A stretch of 51,922 nucleotides of DNA from positions 1 through 51,922 of the forward strand of contig NZ_NBZW01000030.1 of NCBI RefSeq assembly GCF_002379085.1, written 5' to 3'. The translations under genes were made by a program, and so were the position numbers. Numbering within the stretch: position 1 is the first letter of the stretch; every line of letters begins with the position of its first letter. Source of the stretch: Polaromonas sp. AET17H-212. GTDB taxonomy: Bacteria > Pseudomonadota > Gammaproteobacteria > Burkholderiales > Burkholderiaceae_C. Below, one piece after another: positions 44,505 through 51,922 of this stretch. The notes under the pieces were generated by a model. That model made no database searches. It was not told where the DNA came from and was given only the letters and a program-made list of their open reading frames with translations.

Positions 44505-45755
44505 GTGAAGCCCTCGACCCCACCAGCAGACGCGAGCGAACCGGCCTTGCCGGGCGCGATGCATCGTCCCCTGGAAGGGGAAAAGGCACGACACGAAGCG
44601 CAGCGCAGTGGGAACGACAGGGGTGAGCCAACTTCCGGTGAGCCCACCGCTTCGTGGCCGCTGGCACTGGCCACGGTCTGCCTGATTGTTTACGCCAGCC
44701 TTTACCCCTTTTCCGAGTGGCGCAACCAGGGCATCTCGCCGCTGACCTTTCTGACGGCGCCCTTGCCACGCTACTGGACCGGTTTTGATGTGGGCATCAA
44801 CCTGGCCGGTTATGCACCGCTGGGTTTTCTGCTGGCTCTGGCGGCGCTGCGCAGCGGCCGTACACGCTGGGCGGTCAGTGTGGCCGTGCTCGGCGCGGGC
44901 GCCCTGTCGCTGGTGATGGAGTCCCTGCAAAGTTACCTGCCCGCGCGTATTCCCTCCAACGTCGACTTTGCCCTGAACACGGCCGGCGCCTGGCTGGGCG
45001 CCTGCAGCGCCTGGCTGCTGGAGCGGGCCGGTGCGATGGACCGCTGGAGCCGCTTTCGGGCGCGCTGGTTTGTCCGCGACGCCCGCGGCGCGCTGGTGCT
45101 GCTGGCCCTGTGGCCGGTCGCGCTGCTGTTTCCGGCCTCGGTGCCGCTGGGGCTGGGGCAGGTGCTGGAGCGGCTGGAATACGCGCTCGCCGACGTGCTG
45201 GCCGACACGCCGTTTCTCGAGTGGCTGCCGGTGCGCGACATCGAACTGCAGCCGCTGGTCCCCGGCGCCGAAGTGATCTGTGTGGCGCTGGGCGCGCTGA
45301 TTCCCTGCCTGCTCGGCTACTGCGTGATCCGCACCTGGCTGCAACGCGCTGTTTTCCTGATGCTCACGCTGGCGGCCGGCATCGCGCTGACTGCCCTGTC
45401 CGCCGCGCTCAGCTACGGCCCGGACCATGCCTGGGCCTGGCTGGACCTGCCGGTGCGCGTCGGCATGATCATGGGGGGTGTGCTGGCCGTGCTGCTGCTG
45501 CCGGTGCCGCGTCGGGCCGTCGCCGCGCTGCTGCTGCTGGCGCTGAGCATTCATTTGTCCCTGCTCAACCAGGCGCCGGTCGGGCCTTATTTTGCCGAGA
45601 CCCTGCAGATCTGGGAGCAGGGGCGGTTCGTCCGTTTCAACGGCCTGGCGCAGTGGCTGGGCTGGCTCTGGCCCTATGCGGCCGTGCTGTATGTGCTGGT
45701 GCGTTTGTCCAGCCGCCGGGTCGCCGACGCCAGCGAAAGTAAAATCCAGGCATGA
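44505..45755 (+). CDS. VanZ-like membrane protein with repeat-derived N-terminus
   Basis: 416 residues from GTG 44505. The first ~50 residues (KPSTPPADASEPALPGAMHR, PLEGEKARHEAQRSGNDRGE) are low-complexity polar and read through a dispersed GC-rich repeat. The membrane part then follows: WPLALATVCLIVYASLYPFSEWRN, the VanZ segment DVGINLAGYAPLGFLLALAALR and ESLQSYLPARIPSNVDFALNTAGAWLGACSAW, and later further helices (about eight). The VanZ family is of unknown general role. The stop overlaps the 2Fe-2S gene (ATGA). The true start may differ if the repeat is not translated. Confidence 0.8.
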   Translation: MKPSTPPADASEPALPGAMHRPLEGEKARHEAQRSGNDRGEPTSGEPTASWPLALATVCLIVYASLYPFSEWRNQGISPLTFLTAPLPRYWTGFDVGINLAGYAPLGFLLALAALRSGRTRWAVSVAVLGAGALSLVMESLQSYLPARIPSNVDFALNTAGAWLGACSAWLLERAGAMDRWSRFRARWFVRDARGALVLLALWPVALLFPASVPLGLGQVLERLEYALADVLADTPFLEWLPVRDIELQPLVPGAEVICVALGALIPCLLGYCVIRTWLQRAVFLMLTLAAGIALTALSAALSYGPDHAWAWLDLPVRVGMIMGGVLAVLLLPVPRRAVAALLLLALSIHLSLLNQAPVGPYFAETLQIWEQGRFVRFNGLAQWLGWLWPYAAVLYVLVRLSSRRVADASESKIQA

Positions 45756-46102
45756 CTTCCTCCAGCGCACCCCCCGCCTCCTATTACGAGCGGCACATCT
45801 TTTTCTGCCTGAACCAGCGCGCCAGCGGTGAAGACAGCTGCGCCAACCACCAGGCCCAGGAAGGGTTTGACCGCTGCAAGGCGCAGGTCAAGGCGGCTGG
45901 CCTGGCTGGCCCGGGCAAGGTGCGTGTCAACAAGGCCGGCTGCCTGGACCGCTGCGCGGCCGGGCCGGTGGCCGTGGTCTATCCCGAGGCGGTCTGGTAC
46001 AGCTATGTGGATGCGCAGGACATCGACGAAATCGTCGAGTCGCACCTGAAAAACGGCAAAGTGGTCGAGCGCCTGCGCATACCCGCCCATCTGGGGCGCT
46101 GA
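45752..46102 (+). CDS. Thioredoxin-like [2Fe-2S] ferredoxin-family protein
   Basis: 116 residues. The fold begins YYERHIFFCLNQRASGEDSC, with C19 and C30, and ends VNKAGCLDRCAAGPVAVVYPEAVWYSYV, with C64 and C68: the CxxxC pair plus the early cysteines of thioredoxin-like ferredoxins (also seen in NuoE-type domains). An additional C42 is present. It likely carries electrons in the cytoplasm. The start is coupled to the VanZ gene stop. Confidence 0.88.
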   Translation: MTSSSAPPASYYERHIFFCLNQRASGEDSCANHQAQEGFDRCKAQVKAAGLAGPGKVRVNKAGCLDRCAAGPVAVVYPEAVWYSYVDAQDIDEIVESHLKNGKVVERLRIPAHLGR

Positions 46103-46145
46103 TGGACCTGCAGACTGCCCGTCGGCGAAAGTCATGCGTGTTTTA

Positions 46146-46195
46146 TGGCTTTGGCCCTGATGGAGCGGTCACCGGCAGCTACTGTTTTCGTAGCG
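46146..46195 (-). repeat. Small dispersed element copy 10
   Basis: TGGCTTTGGCCCTGATGGAG, then CGGTCACCGGCAGCTACTGT, then TTTCGTAGC resembles the reverse form and contains GCTACTGTTTTCGTAGC, a short dyad. It fills most of the gap between the 2Fe-2S gene and the hydrolase. Confidence 0.45.
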
Positions 46196-46220
46196 AATTG
46201 AACCCCTCGAAGTTGTCCCC

Positions 46221-46841
46221 ATGAACGCTCAAACCCAGAAAAGTACGGTGGCCGGCCCGGCCGGCGCGATTGAAGCCGCGCTGGACGCGCCCGCCGGCCC
46301 GTCGCGTGGTGTCGCCGTGATTGCGCACCCGCATCCACTGTTCGGCGGCACCATGGACAACAAGGTGGTGCAGACCCTGGCGCGTGCCTTCACCCAAGCC
46401 GGCTGGACCGCCGTGCGTTTCAATTTCCGCGGCGTTGGCGCCAGTGAAGGGACGTACGACGAGGGTCGCGGCGAGATTGACGACATGCTCGCGGTGGTGC
46501 AGCAGCTGGCGCCCGCCGGGGCGCTGGCCCTGGCCGGGTTCTCCTTTGGCGCGTTCGTGACTTCACACGTCTTTGAACGCTTGCAGGCCGCCCGCCCGAT
46601 CGACAAGCTGGTGCTGGTCGGCACCGCCGCCAGTCGCTTTGCGGTGGCGACCATCCCGGCGGCGGCCCACGCGCAGACGCTGGTGATCCACGGCGAGCAG
46701 GACGACACGGTGCCGCTGCAGGCGGTGCTGGACTGGGCACGGCCGCAGGTACTGCCTGTTACGGTTGTCCCCGGGGGCGGGCACTTCTTTCATGGACAAT
46801 TGCCGCTTCTGAAAAATCTGGTGGTCCGCCACCTGGGCTGA
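46221..46841 (+). CDS. Alpha/beta hydrolase (small serine hydrolase)
   Basis: 206 residues. The fold motifs are VAVIAHPHPLFGGTMDNKVVQTLARAF, RFNFRGVGASEGTYDEGRGE, nucleophile S108 in LALAGFSFGAFVTS, the acid region in IHGEQDDTVP and H in VPGGGHFFHGQ. This matches the small cytoplasmic alpha/beta hydrolases with the HPHPLFGG motif, of unknown substrate. Confidence 0.87.
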   Translation: MNAQTQKSTVAGPAGAIEAALDAPAGPSRGVAVIAHPHPLFGGTMDNKVVQTLARAFTQAGWTAVRFNFRGVGASEGTYDEGRGEIDDMLAVVQQLAPAGALALAGFSFGAFVTSHVFERLQAARPIDKLVLVGTAASRFAVATIPAAAHAQTLVIHGEQDDTVPLQAVLDWARPQVLPVTVVPGGGHFFHGQLPLLKNLVVRHLG

Positions 46842-46914
46842 CCGTTTTCGGGCCGGAGCCGGGCTTCCCACCTCTTCTTTTTCTTCTCTTCCATATTTCA
46901 GGTCTTATTTCCCC

Positions 46915-48114
46915 ATGCACCGTTTCCTGACTGCTTTCCGTGGCCTGGCTTCATCGCTTGTGCTGCTTTCTTCCGTGGTCCTGTTGCCGGTAGCGCAAGC
47001 GCAGATGCCGCTGCCGCCGGAAGTGGCTGCCCGCTCCTACCTGCTGCTCGATGTCACGGCCAACCAGATCCTGGCCGCCAAGGACATCGACGCTCCGATC
47101 GAGCCGGCCTCGCTCACCAAGCTGATGACCGAGTACCTGGTGTTTGACGCGCTCAAGTCCAAAAAAATCACCCTCAAGCAGACCTTCAGCGTCAGCGAGC
47201 GCGCCTGGAAAATGCCGGGCTCACGCATGTTCATCGATCCCAAGATGCAGGTGCCCGTGGAAGACCTGATCAAGGGCATGGTTGTCCAGTCCGGCAACGA
47301 CGCAACCATGGCGCTGGCCGAAGGGGTGGGCGGCAGTGCCGAGAATTTTGTGAAGCTCATGAATGAGCAGGCCAAGGCGCTGGGCATGAAATCGACCGCC
47401 TACAAGAACCCGGAAGGCCTGACCGAGCCGGGCCACACCACCACGGCGCGCGACCTGAGCATCCTGTCGACGCGCCTGATGCAGGATTTCCCCGACTACA
47501 TGGGCTTTTCGGCCATCAAGAAGTACCGCTACCCGGGCACGCCGGCGGCCAACGACACCAACCGCAACACCCTGCTGTTTCGCGATCCCACGGTTGATGG
47601 CCTGAAAACCGGCCACACCGCCGCGGCCGGTTACTGCATGATTGCCACGGCCAAGCGCGACTTTCCGAACCTGGGTGCCGCCGGCGCACCCGGTGGCCGG
47701 CGCCTGGTGGCCATTGTGCTGGGCACCGCCAGCGACAGCGCCCGTGCCAACGAGTCGCAAAAGCTGCTGAACTGGGGTTACACCGCGTTTGAGGCGGTCA
47801 AGCTGTTCGATGCCGGCCAGGCGGTGGTTTCGCCGGCCGTGTGGAAAGGTAAATCCGGCACCGTCAAGCTGGGCCGGCCCGAGGCCATCGTGATTGCCGT
47901 TCCCGCCGGAAGCTCCGCCAAGGTCCAGACCCAGGTTGCCCGGCCCGACCCGCTGGTCGCGCCTTTCACCCGCGGTCAGGCCCTCGGGACGCTCAAGGTC
48001 AACGTGGGCGGTGGCGAGACCATGGTGGACGTCCCGCTGGTGGCGCTGGAAACGGTGGAAGAAGCCGGCATCCTGGGCCGCGCCTGGGATTCGGTCCGGC
48101 TCTGGATCAAGTAG
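46915..48114 (+). CDS. dacC: D-alanyl-D-alanine carboxypeptidase (PBP5/6 family)
   Basis: 399 residues. Signal peptide is SSLVLLSSVVLLPVAQAQ. SxxK is S66-K69 (EPASLTKLMTEYL), SxN is S126-N128 (VVQSGNDATMALA) and KTG is K231-G233 (VDGLKTGHTAAAGYCM). The C-terminal PBP5 beta-sandwich and the amphipathic anchor (GRAWDSVRLWIK) are present. It trims pentapeptides in peptidoglycan. The symbol is by family resemblance (dacA is equally possible). The upstream leader is pyrimidine-rich and shows no strong ribosome site. Confidence 0.92.
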   Translation: MHRFLTAFRGLASSLVLLSSVVLLPVAQAQMPLPPEVAARSYLLLDVTANQILAAKDIDAPIEPASLTKLMTEYLVFDALKSKKITLKQTFSVSERAWKMPGSRMFIDPKMQVPVEDLIKGMVVQSGNDATMALAEGVGGSAENFVKLMNEQAKALGMKSTAYKNPEGLTEPGHTTTARDLSILSTRLMQDFPDYMGFSAIKKYRYPGTPAANDTNRNTLLFRDPTVDGLKTGHTAAAGYCMIATAKRDFPNLGAAGAPGGRRLVAIVLGTASDSARANESQKLLNWGYTAFEAVKLFDAGQAVVSPAVWKGKSGTVKLGRPEAIVIAVPAGSSAKVQTQVARPDPLVAPFTRGQALGTLKVNVGGGETMVDVPLVALETVEEAGILGRAWDSVRLWIK

Positions 48115-48137
48115 GGCGCCATCCCTGCCGGGTAAAT

Positions 48138-48166
48138 TTGCAGAGCCCCCCCCAAACTGCTACACT
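48138..48166 (+). promoter_or_regulatory. Sigma-70 promoter of the str operon
   Basis: TTGCAG (48138-48143), a 17-base spacer rich in C, and TACACT (48161-48166). The predicted start is near 48173, about 90 bases before rpsL. Confidence 0.7.
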
Positions 48167-48177
48167 CGAGGGCTTTT

Positions 48178-48222
48178 CCGGAATTTCCGGGGAGATTCAC
48201 GTTTTCACGTAAATAGTCACGT
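48178..48222 (+). promoter_or_regulatory. str leader: CCGGAATTTCCGG dyad and three TCACGT repeats
   Basis: CCGGAA-T-TTCCGG at 48178-48190 is a 6-bp dyad. TCACGT occurs three times at 48197, 48205 and 48217 in the 5' leader of rpsL. Their role is unknown. Confidence 0.45.
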
Positions 48223-48263
48223 ATTCAGTCAAGTCAGAAATCAGACGTTTAGGGACGTTTTAA

Positions 48264-48641
48264 ATGCCAACCATCAATCAGCTAGTTCGCCAGGGGCGCG
48301 AGGTCGAAAAGATCAAGTCCAAGAGTCCTGCGATGCAGAACTCCCCCCAGCGCCGTGGCGTGTGCACCCGTGTGTACACCACGACGCCCAAGAAGCCAAA
48401 CTCCGCTCTGCGTAAAGTCGCCAAAGTGCGCCTGACCAACGGGTTTGAAATCATTTCCTACATCGGCGGCGAAGGCCACAACCTGCAGGAACACAGCGTG
48501 GTGCTGGTTCGCGGCGGTCGTGTCAAGGACTTGCCCGGTGTGCGTTACCACATCGTCCGTGGCTCGCTCGACCTGCAAGGCGTGAAAGACCGCAAGCAGT
48601 CGCGTTCCAAGTACGGTGCGAAGAAGCCGAAGGTCAAATAA
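48264..48641 (+). CDS. rpsL: 30S ribosomal protein S12
   Basis: 125 residues, the standard length. [60 protein letters not shown] and the ending [13 protein letters not shown] are those of S12. K43 and K88-region positions of the decoding centre ([21 protein letters not shown]) are wild type in appearance, so no streptomycin-resistance change is apparent. First gene of the str operon. Confidence 0.98.
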   Translation: MPTINQLVRQGREVEKIKSKSPAMQNSPQRRGVCTRVYTTTPKKPNSALRKVAKVRLTNGFEIISYIGGEGHNLQEHSVVLVRGGRVKDLPGVRYHIVRGSLDLQGVKDRKQSRSKYGAKKPKVK

Positions 48642-48843
48642 GACCGGCCGGCCCGGACCTTGCGGTTCGAGCCCGAAGAAGTTGTCATGACGTCTTCAAA
48701 ACAAGGTGTTTGAATTGCCCTGGCAGGTGGTTCAAGCGAAGTGACCCAAGTGCAAATTGTTGCGCCGGTCGAGTAAGTGAGGGTTTTGATAACTCTCGCG
48801 GTGCTGCCCAAAGCGGTGCCAACTGAAGCAAAGAGGTGAAAAA
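48642..48843. other. rpsL-rpsG intergenic region (about 200 bp)
   Basis: No gene is visible. In other bacteria the S12-S7 spacer holds the S7 autoregulatory binding site; whether that applies here cannot be read by eye. AGAGGTG 4-10 bases before ATG 48844 is the rpsG ribosome site. Confidence 0.4.
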
Positions 48844-49317
48844 ATGCCACGTCGTCGCGAAGTCCCTAAACGTGAAATTCTCCCTGACCCAAAATTTGGC
48901 AATGTTGACCTTGCCAAATTCATGAACGTCATCATGCAAGGCGGCAAAAAAGCTGTCGCCGAGCGTATCGTCTATGGCGCCCTCGAGCAGATCGAGAAAA
49001 AGAACCCCGGCAAAGATCCGCTGGAGGCTTTTCACATGGCCATCGGCAACATCAAGCCCATGGTTGAGGTGAAGTCCCGCCGTGTCGGCGGTGCCAACTA
49101 CCAGGTGCCGGTTGAAGTGCGTCCGGTCCGCCGCATGGCCCTGGCCATGCGCTGGCTCAAGGAAGCCGCCAAGAAACGTGGCGAAAAGTCCATGTCCCTG
49201 CGCCTGGCCAACGAACTGATGGAAGCCACGGAAGGTCGTGGCGGTGCCATGAAAAAACGTGATGAAGTGCACCGCATGGCCGAAGCCAACAAGGCGTTCA
49301 GCCACTTCCGCTTCTGA
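48844..49317 (+). CDS. rpsG: 30S ribosomal protein S7
   Basis: 157 residues. [47 protein letters not shown] and the later [47 protein letters not shown], ending [15 protein letters not shown], are S7 signatures. It nucleates 16S rRNA head assembly. Between rpsL and fusA, as is typical. Confidence 0.98.
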   Translation: MPRRREVPKREILPDPKFGNVDLAKFMNVIMQGGKKAVAERIVYGALEQIEKKNPGKDPLEAFHMAIGNIKPMVEVKSRRVGGANYQVPVEVRPVRRMALAMRWLKEAAKKRGEKSMSLRLANELMEATEGRGGAMKKRDEVHRMAEANKAFSHFRF

Positions 49318-49412
49318 TTTTCCGTTCGCAGTATTTGCTGCGCTGATTTGACGGGTTGCCGAGCGGCCTCCAGGTGTCCTCCACCTTGACGCCGGCCGGT
49401 TCAACCCCAATT

Positions 49413-49447
49413 TCTGCCAGCTGAGCGCACAACGCACAGCTGGCAGA
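49413..49447 (+). promoter_or_regulatory. Perfect 11-bp hairpin in the rpsG-fusA spacer
   Basis: TCTGCCAGCTG (49413-49423) and CAGCTGGCAGA (49437-49447) flank the 13-base loop AGCGCACAACGCA. No T-run follows, so it is not a terminator. TTTCTGC (49411-49417) can alternatively pair with GCAGAAA (49451-49457), so two mutually exclusive folds exist. It lies ~80 bp before fusA in a 210-bp spacer. Confidence 0.6.
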
Positions 49448-49527
49448 CGCGCAGAAAACATGAGAGATGCCAATTGCAGGGCGTCTTTCAGCAGTCTTTG
49501 TTCGTAACCCCGAACTGAAAGTAATTT

Positions 49528-51630
49528 ATGTCCCGCGCTACCCCCATTCAAAACTACCGCAACATTGGCATTTCCGCGCACATCGACGCCGGAAAAACCA
49601 CGACCACCGAGCGGATCCTCTTCTACACCGGTGTGAACCACAAAATTGGTGAAGTGCATGACGGTGCCGCCACCATGGACTGGATGGAGCAGGAGCAGGA
49701 GCGTGGCATCACGATTACGTCCGCTGCAACCACCTGCTTCTGGAAAGGCATGGACACGTCCCTGCCCGAGCACCGCATCAACATCATCGACACCCCCGGC
49801 CACGTGGACTTCACCATCGAGGTGGAGCGTTCCATGCGCGTGCTGGATGGCGCCTGCATGGTGTACTGCGCCGTCGGCGGCGTTCAGCCCCAGTCCGAAA
49901 CCGTCTGGCGCCAGGCCAACAAGTACAAAGTGCCGCGTCTGGCCTTTGTCAACAAGATGGACCGTACCGGTGCCAACTTCTTCAAGGTCGTGGACCAGAT
50001 GAAACTGCGCCTGAAGGCCAGCCCCGTGCCCATGGTGATCCCCATCGGCGCCGAGGAAAACTTCACCGGTGTGGTGGACCTGATCAAGATGAAGGCCATC
50101 ATCTGGGATGAGGCCTCACAGGGCATGAAGTTCACCTACAGCGAAATTCCCGCCGAGCTCGTCGAGCTGGCCAAGGAATGGCGCGAAAAGATGGTCGAAG
50201 CCGCAGCGGAGTCCTCCGAAGAGTTCATGAACAAATACCTTGAAGAAGGTGATTTGACCGAAGACGAAATCAAGCTGGGCATCCGCACGCGTACCATCGC
50301 CAGCGAGATCCAGCCGATGTACTGCGGCTCCGCATTCAAGAACAAGGGTGTGCAGCGCATGCTGGACGCCGTGATCGAGTTCATGCCGTCGCCGATCGAC
50401 ATCCCGCCTGTCAAGGGCATGGATGAAGACGAAGCGCCCGTGACCCGCCGTGCCGACGACGAAGAGAAATTCTCCGCGCTGGCATTCAAGCTGATGACCG
50501 ACCCGTTTGTGGGCCAGCTCACTTTCGTGCGGGTGTATTCCGGCGTGCTGAAAAAGGGCGACAGCGTCTACAACCCGATCAAGGGCAAGAAAGAGCGTAT
50601 CGGCCGTATCGTGCAGATGCACGCCAACAACCGCGAAGAAGTCAGCGAAATCCGCGCCGGCGACATCGCTGCCTGCGTGGGCCTGAAAGACGTGACCACG
50701 GGCGAAACCCTGTGCGATCCGGATGCCATCGTCATGCTCGAGCGCATGGTGTTCCCCGAGCCTGTGATCACGCAGGCCGTCGAACCCAAGACCAAGGCCG
50801 ACCAGGAAAAAATGGGCATCGCCCTGCAGCGTCTGGCCCAGGAAGATCCGTCTTTCCGCGTCAAGACCGACGAAGAGTCCGGCCAGACCCTGATCGCCGG
50901 CATGGGCGAGTTGCATCTGGAAATCATTGTGGACCGCATGAAGCGCGAGTTTGGCGTGGAAGCTAACGTCGGCAAGCCCCAGGTGGCTTATCGCGAGACC
51001 ATCCGCAAGACCATCGAAGATGCCGAAGGCAAGTTCGTGCGCCAGTCGGGCGGCAAGGGCCAGTACGGCCACGTGGTGCTCAAGATCGAACCCAATGAAA
51101 TGGGCAAGGGCATCGAGTTCATCGACGCCATCAAGGGCGGTGTGGTTCCTCGCGAATACATCCCTGCGGTGGAAAAAGGCATTCACGAAGCCGTGACTTC
51201 GGGCGTGCTGGCCGGTTACCCGGTGGTGGACGTCAAGGTCACGCTGCACTTCGGTTCGTACCACGACGTGGACTCGAACGAAATGGCGTTCAAGATGGCT
51301 GCGATCTTCGGCTTCAAGGAAGGCTGCCGCAAGGCCGGCCCGGTGATTCTGGAGCCGATGATGGCCGTCGAGGTGGAAACGCCTGAAGACTACGCCGGCA
51401 ACGTGATGGGCGATCTGTCCTCACGCCGCGGCATGGTGCAGGGCATGGAAGACATGGTCGGTGGCGGCAAGGCCATCAAGGCCGAAGTGCCGCTGTCCGA
51501 GATGTTCGGTTACTCGACCACGCTGCGTTCGATGTCGCAGGGCCGTGCCACCTACACCATGGAGTTCAAGCACTACTCCGAAGCGCCGCGCAATGTGTCC
51601 GAAGCCATCATGGCTGCACGCGCCAAGTAA
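49528..51630 (+). CDS. fusA: Elongation factor G
   Basis: 700 residues, full length. G1 [15 protein letters not shown]2 [11 protein letters not shown]3 DTPGHVDFT and G4 [10 protein letters not shown] are intact. Domains II-V follow, with VNYREAIR-type [27 protein letters not shown] and the C-terminal [27 protein letters not shown]. It translocates tRNA-mRNA on the ribosome with GTP. The start is ATG 49528. Confidence 0.98.
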   Translation: MSRATPIQNYRNIGISAHIDAGKTTTTERILFYTGVNHKIGEVHDGAATMDWMEQEQERGITITSAATTCFWKGMDTSLPEHRINIIDTPGHVDFTIEVERSMRVLDGACMVYCAVGGVQPQSETVWRQANKYKVPRLAFVNKMDRTGANFFKVVDQMKLRLKASPVPMVIPIGAEENFTGVVDLIKMKAIIWDEASQGMKFTYSEIPAELVELAKEWREKMVEAAAESSEEFMNKYLEEGDLTEDEIKLGIRTRTIASEIQPMYCGSAFKNKGVQRMLDAVIEFMPSPIDIPPVKGMDEDEAPVTRRADDEEKFSALAFKLMTDPFVGQLTFVRVYSGVLKKGDSVYNPIKGKKERIGRIVQMHANNREEVSEIRAGDIAACVGLKDVTTGETLCDPDAIVMLERMVFPEPVITQAVEPKTKADQEKMGIALQRLAQEDPSFRVKTDEESGQTLIAGMGELHLEIIVDRMKREFGVEANVGKPQVAYRETIRKTIEDAEGKFVRQSGGKGQYGHVVLKIEPNEMGKGIEFIDAIKGGVVPREYIPAVEKGIHEAVTSGVLAGYPVVDVKVTLHFGSYHDVDSNEMAFKMAAIFGFKEGCRKAGPVILEPMMAVEVETPEDYAGNVMGDLSSRRGMVQGMEDMVGGGKAIKAEVPLSEMFGYSTTLRSMSQGRATYTMEFKHYSEAPRNVSEAIMAARAK

Positions 51631-51640
51631 GTAAAACCGA

Positions 51641-51671
51641 TGTCGGTCCCGCAGGGGCCGGCACCTTCTTT
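51641..51671 (+). terminator. Terminator-like hairpin between fusA and tuf
   Basis: TGTCGGTCCC (51641-51650), loop GCA and GGGGCCGGCA (51654-51663) form a 10-bp stem with two G-U pairs, followed by CCTTCTTTTTT. It could act as a partial terminator or attenuator between fusA and tuf, as the operon continues. Confidence 0.55.
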
Positions 51672-51777
51672 TTTCCTGTCTGCGATTGTGTGCCCCTCAC
51701 TGCCCGTGGTGATGGAACAAGCAACACAGTGCAAACGTTAAACCATACACGGGCGTGTTCTTTATCTGGAGTTAAAA

Positions 51778-51922
51778 ATGGCAAAAGGCAAATTTGAGCG
51801 GACCAAACCGCACGTCAACGTCGGCACGATTGGGCACGTTGACCATGGCAAGACCACCCTGACGGCAGCGATCACGACCGTGCTCGCAGCCAAGTTCGGC
51901 GGCGAAGCCAAAGGTTACGACC
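51778..51922 (+). CDS. tuf: Elongation factor Tu (5' part, cut by window end)
   Basis: 48 codons visible: [48 protein letters not shown]. This is the EF-Tu N-terminus with G1 [13 protein letters not shown] lies 7-10 bases upstream (CTGGAGTTAAAA). The remainder is beyond the window. Confidence 0.97.
   Translation, partial: MAKGKFERTKPHVNVGTIGHVDHGKTTLTAAITTVLAAKFGGEAKGYD

Overview
The window is a GC-rich (roughly 65% by eye) chromosomal segment of a betaproteobacterium, most probably family Comamonadaceae (Polaromonas / Rhodoferax / Variovorax-like). The support is the protein sequences, the gene orders (gatC-gatA-gatB divergent from mreB-mreC-mreD-mrdA; rpsL-rpsG-fusA-tuf) and the abundance of short dispersed GC-rich repeats that I associate with this family. 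No rRNA, tRNA, CRISPR array, intact insertion sequence or prophage was seen.

Layout. 1-700: the 3' end of a transposase, an IS-end-like zone and a roughly 450-bp quasi-palindrome. 711-2117: an isochorismatase-fold amidohydrolase and a GntR/FadR-type regulator. 2182-3416: a broken ABC exporter. 3526-8123: an electron-transfer cluster (rubredoxin, cytochrome b561, diheme cytochrome c, SHP-type DUF1924 cytochrome) divergent from a PepSY protein and a two-component system. 8113-10465: xth, pyrE and a DUF4124 protein. 10550-13881: gatCAB. 14142-18763: the rod-shape genes mreBCD-mrdA. 18777-24819: a TSUP permease, an ammonium transporter with a sigma-54/NtrC-like promoter, a hybrid histidine kinase and a membrane-anchored aspartic protease. 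25141-29686: a GMC oxidoreductase, a methylmalonate-semialdehyde-type dehydrogenase and a divergent LysR regulator. 29823-34270: an Mla/Mce lipid-transport operon (STAS-permease, ATPase, MCE protein, lipoprotein) ending in a cyclic-nucleotide-binding protein. 34333-42704: accessory metabolic and transport genes (EamA with a His-rich tail, MarC, SDR, DsbA-like isomerase, dienelactone hydrolase, amidohydrolase, GST, DUF1003, DUF72, CorA). 42741-44486: hemB divergent from a hemJ-like gene, with a candidate small RNA or leader between them. 44505-48114: VanZ-like protein, 2Fe-2S protein, alpha/beta hydrolase and a D,D-carboxypeptidase. 48138 to the end: the str operon rpsL-rpsG-fusA-tuf, cut by the window end.

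The most notable non-gene signals are these. (1) A family of about ten 50-65 bp dispersed elements sits between genes, supplies the stop codons of four reading frames and is inserted in frame in several others. (2) A candidate 120-nt structured RNA at 43899-44018 has its own promoter, a CCUCCC loop and a strong terminator, just upstream of hemJ. (3) A sigma-54 promoter with an NtrC-like site precedes amt. (4) A ~90-bp GC-rich repeat occurs three times. (5) The xth and pyrE start codons are divergent and only a few bases apart.
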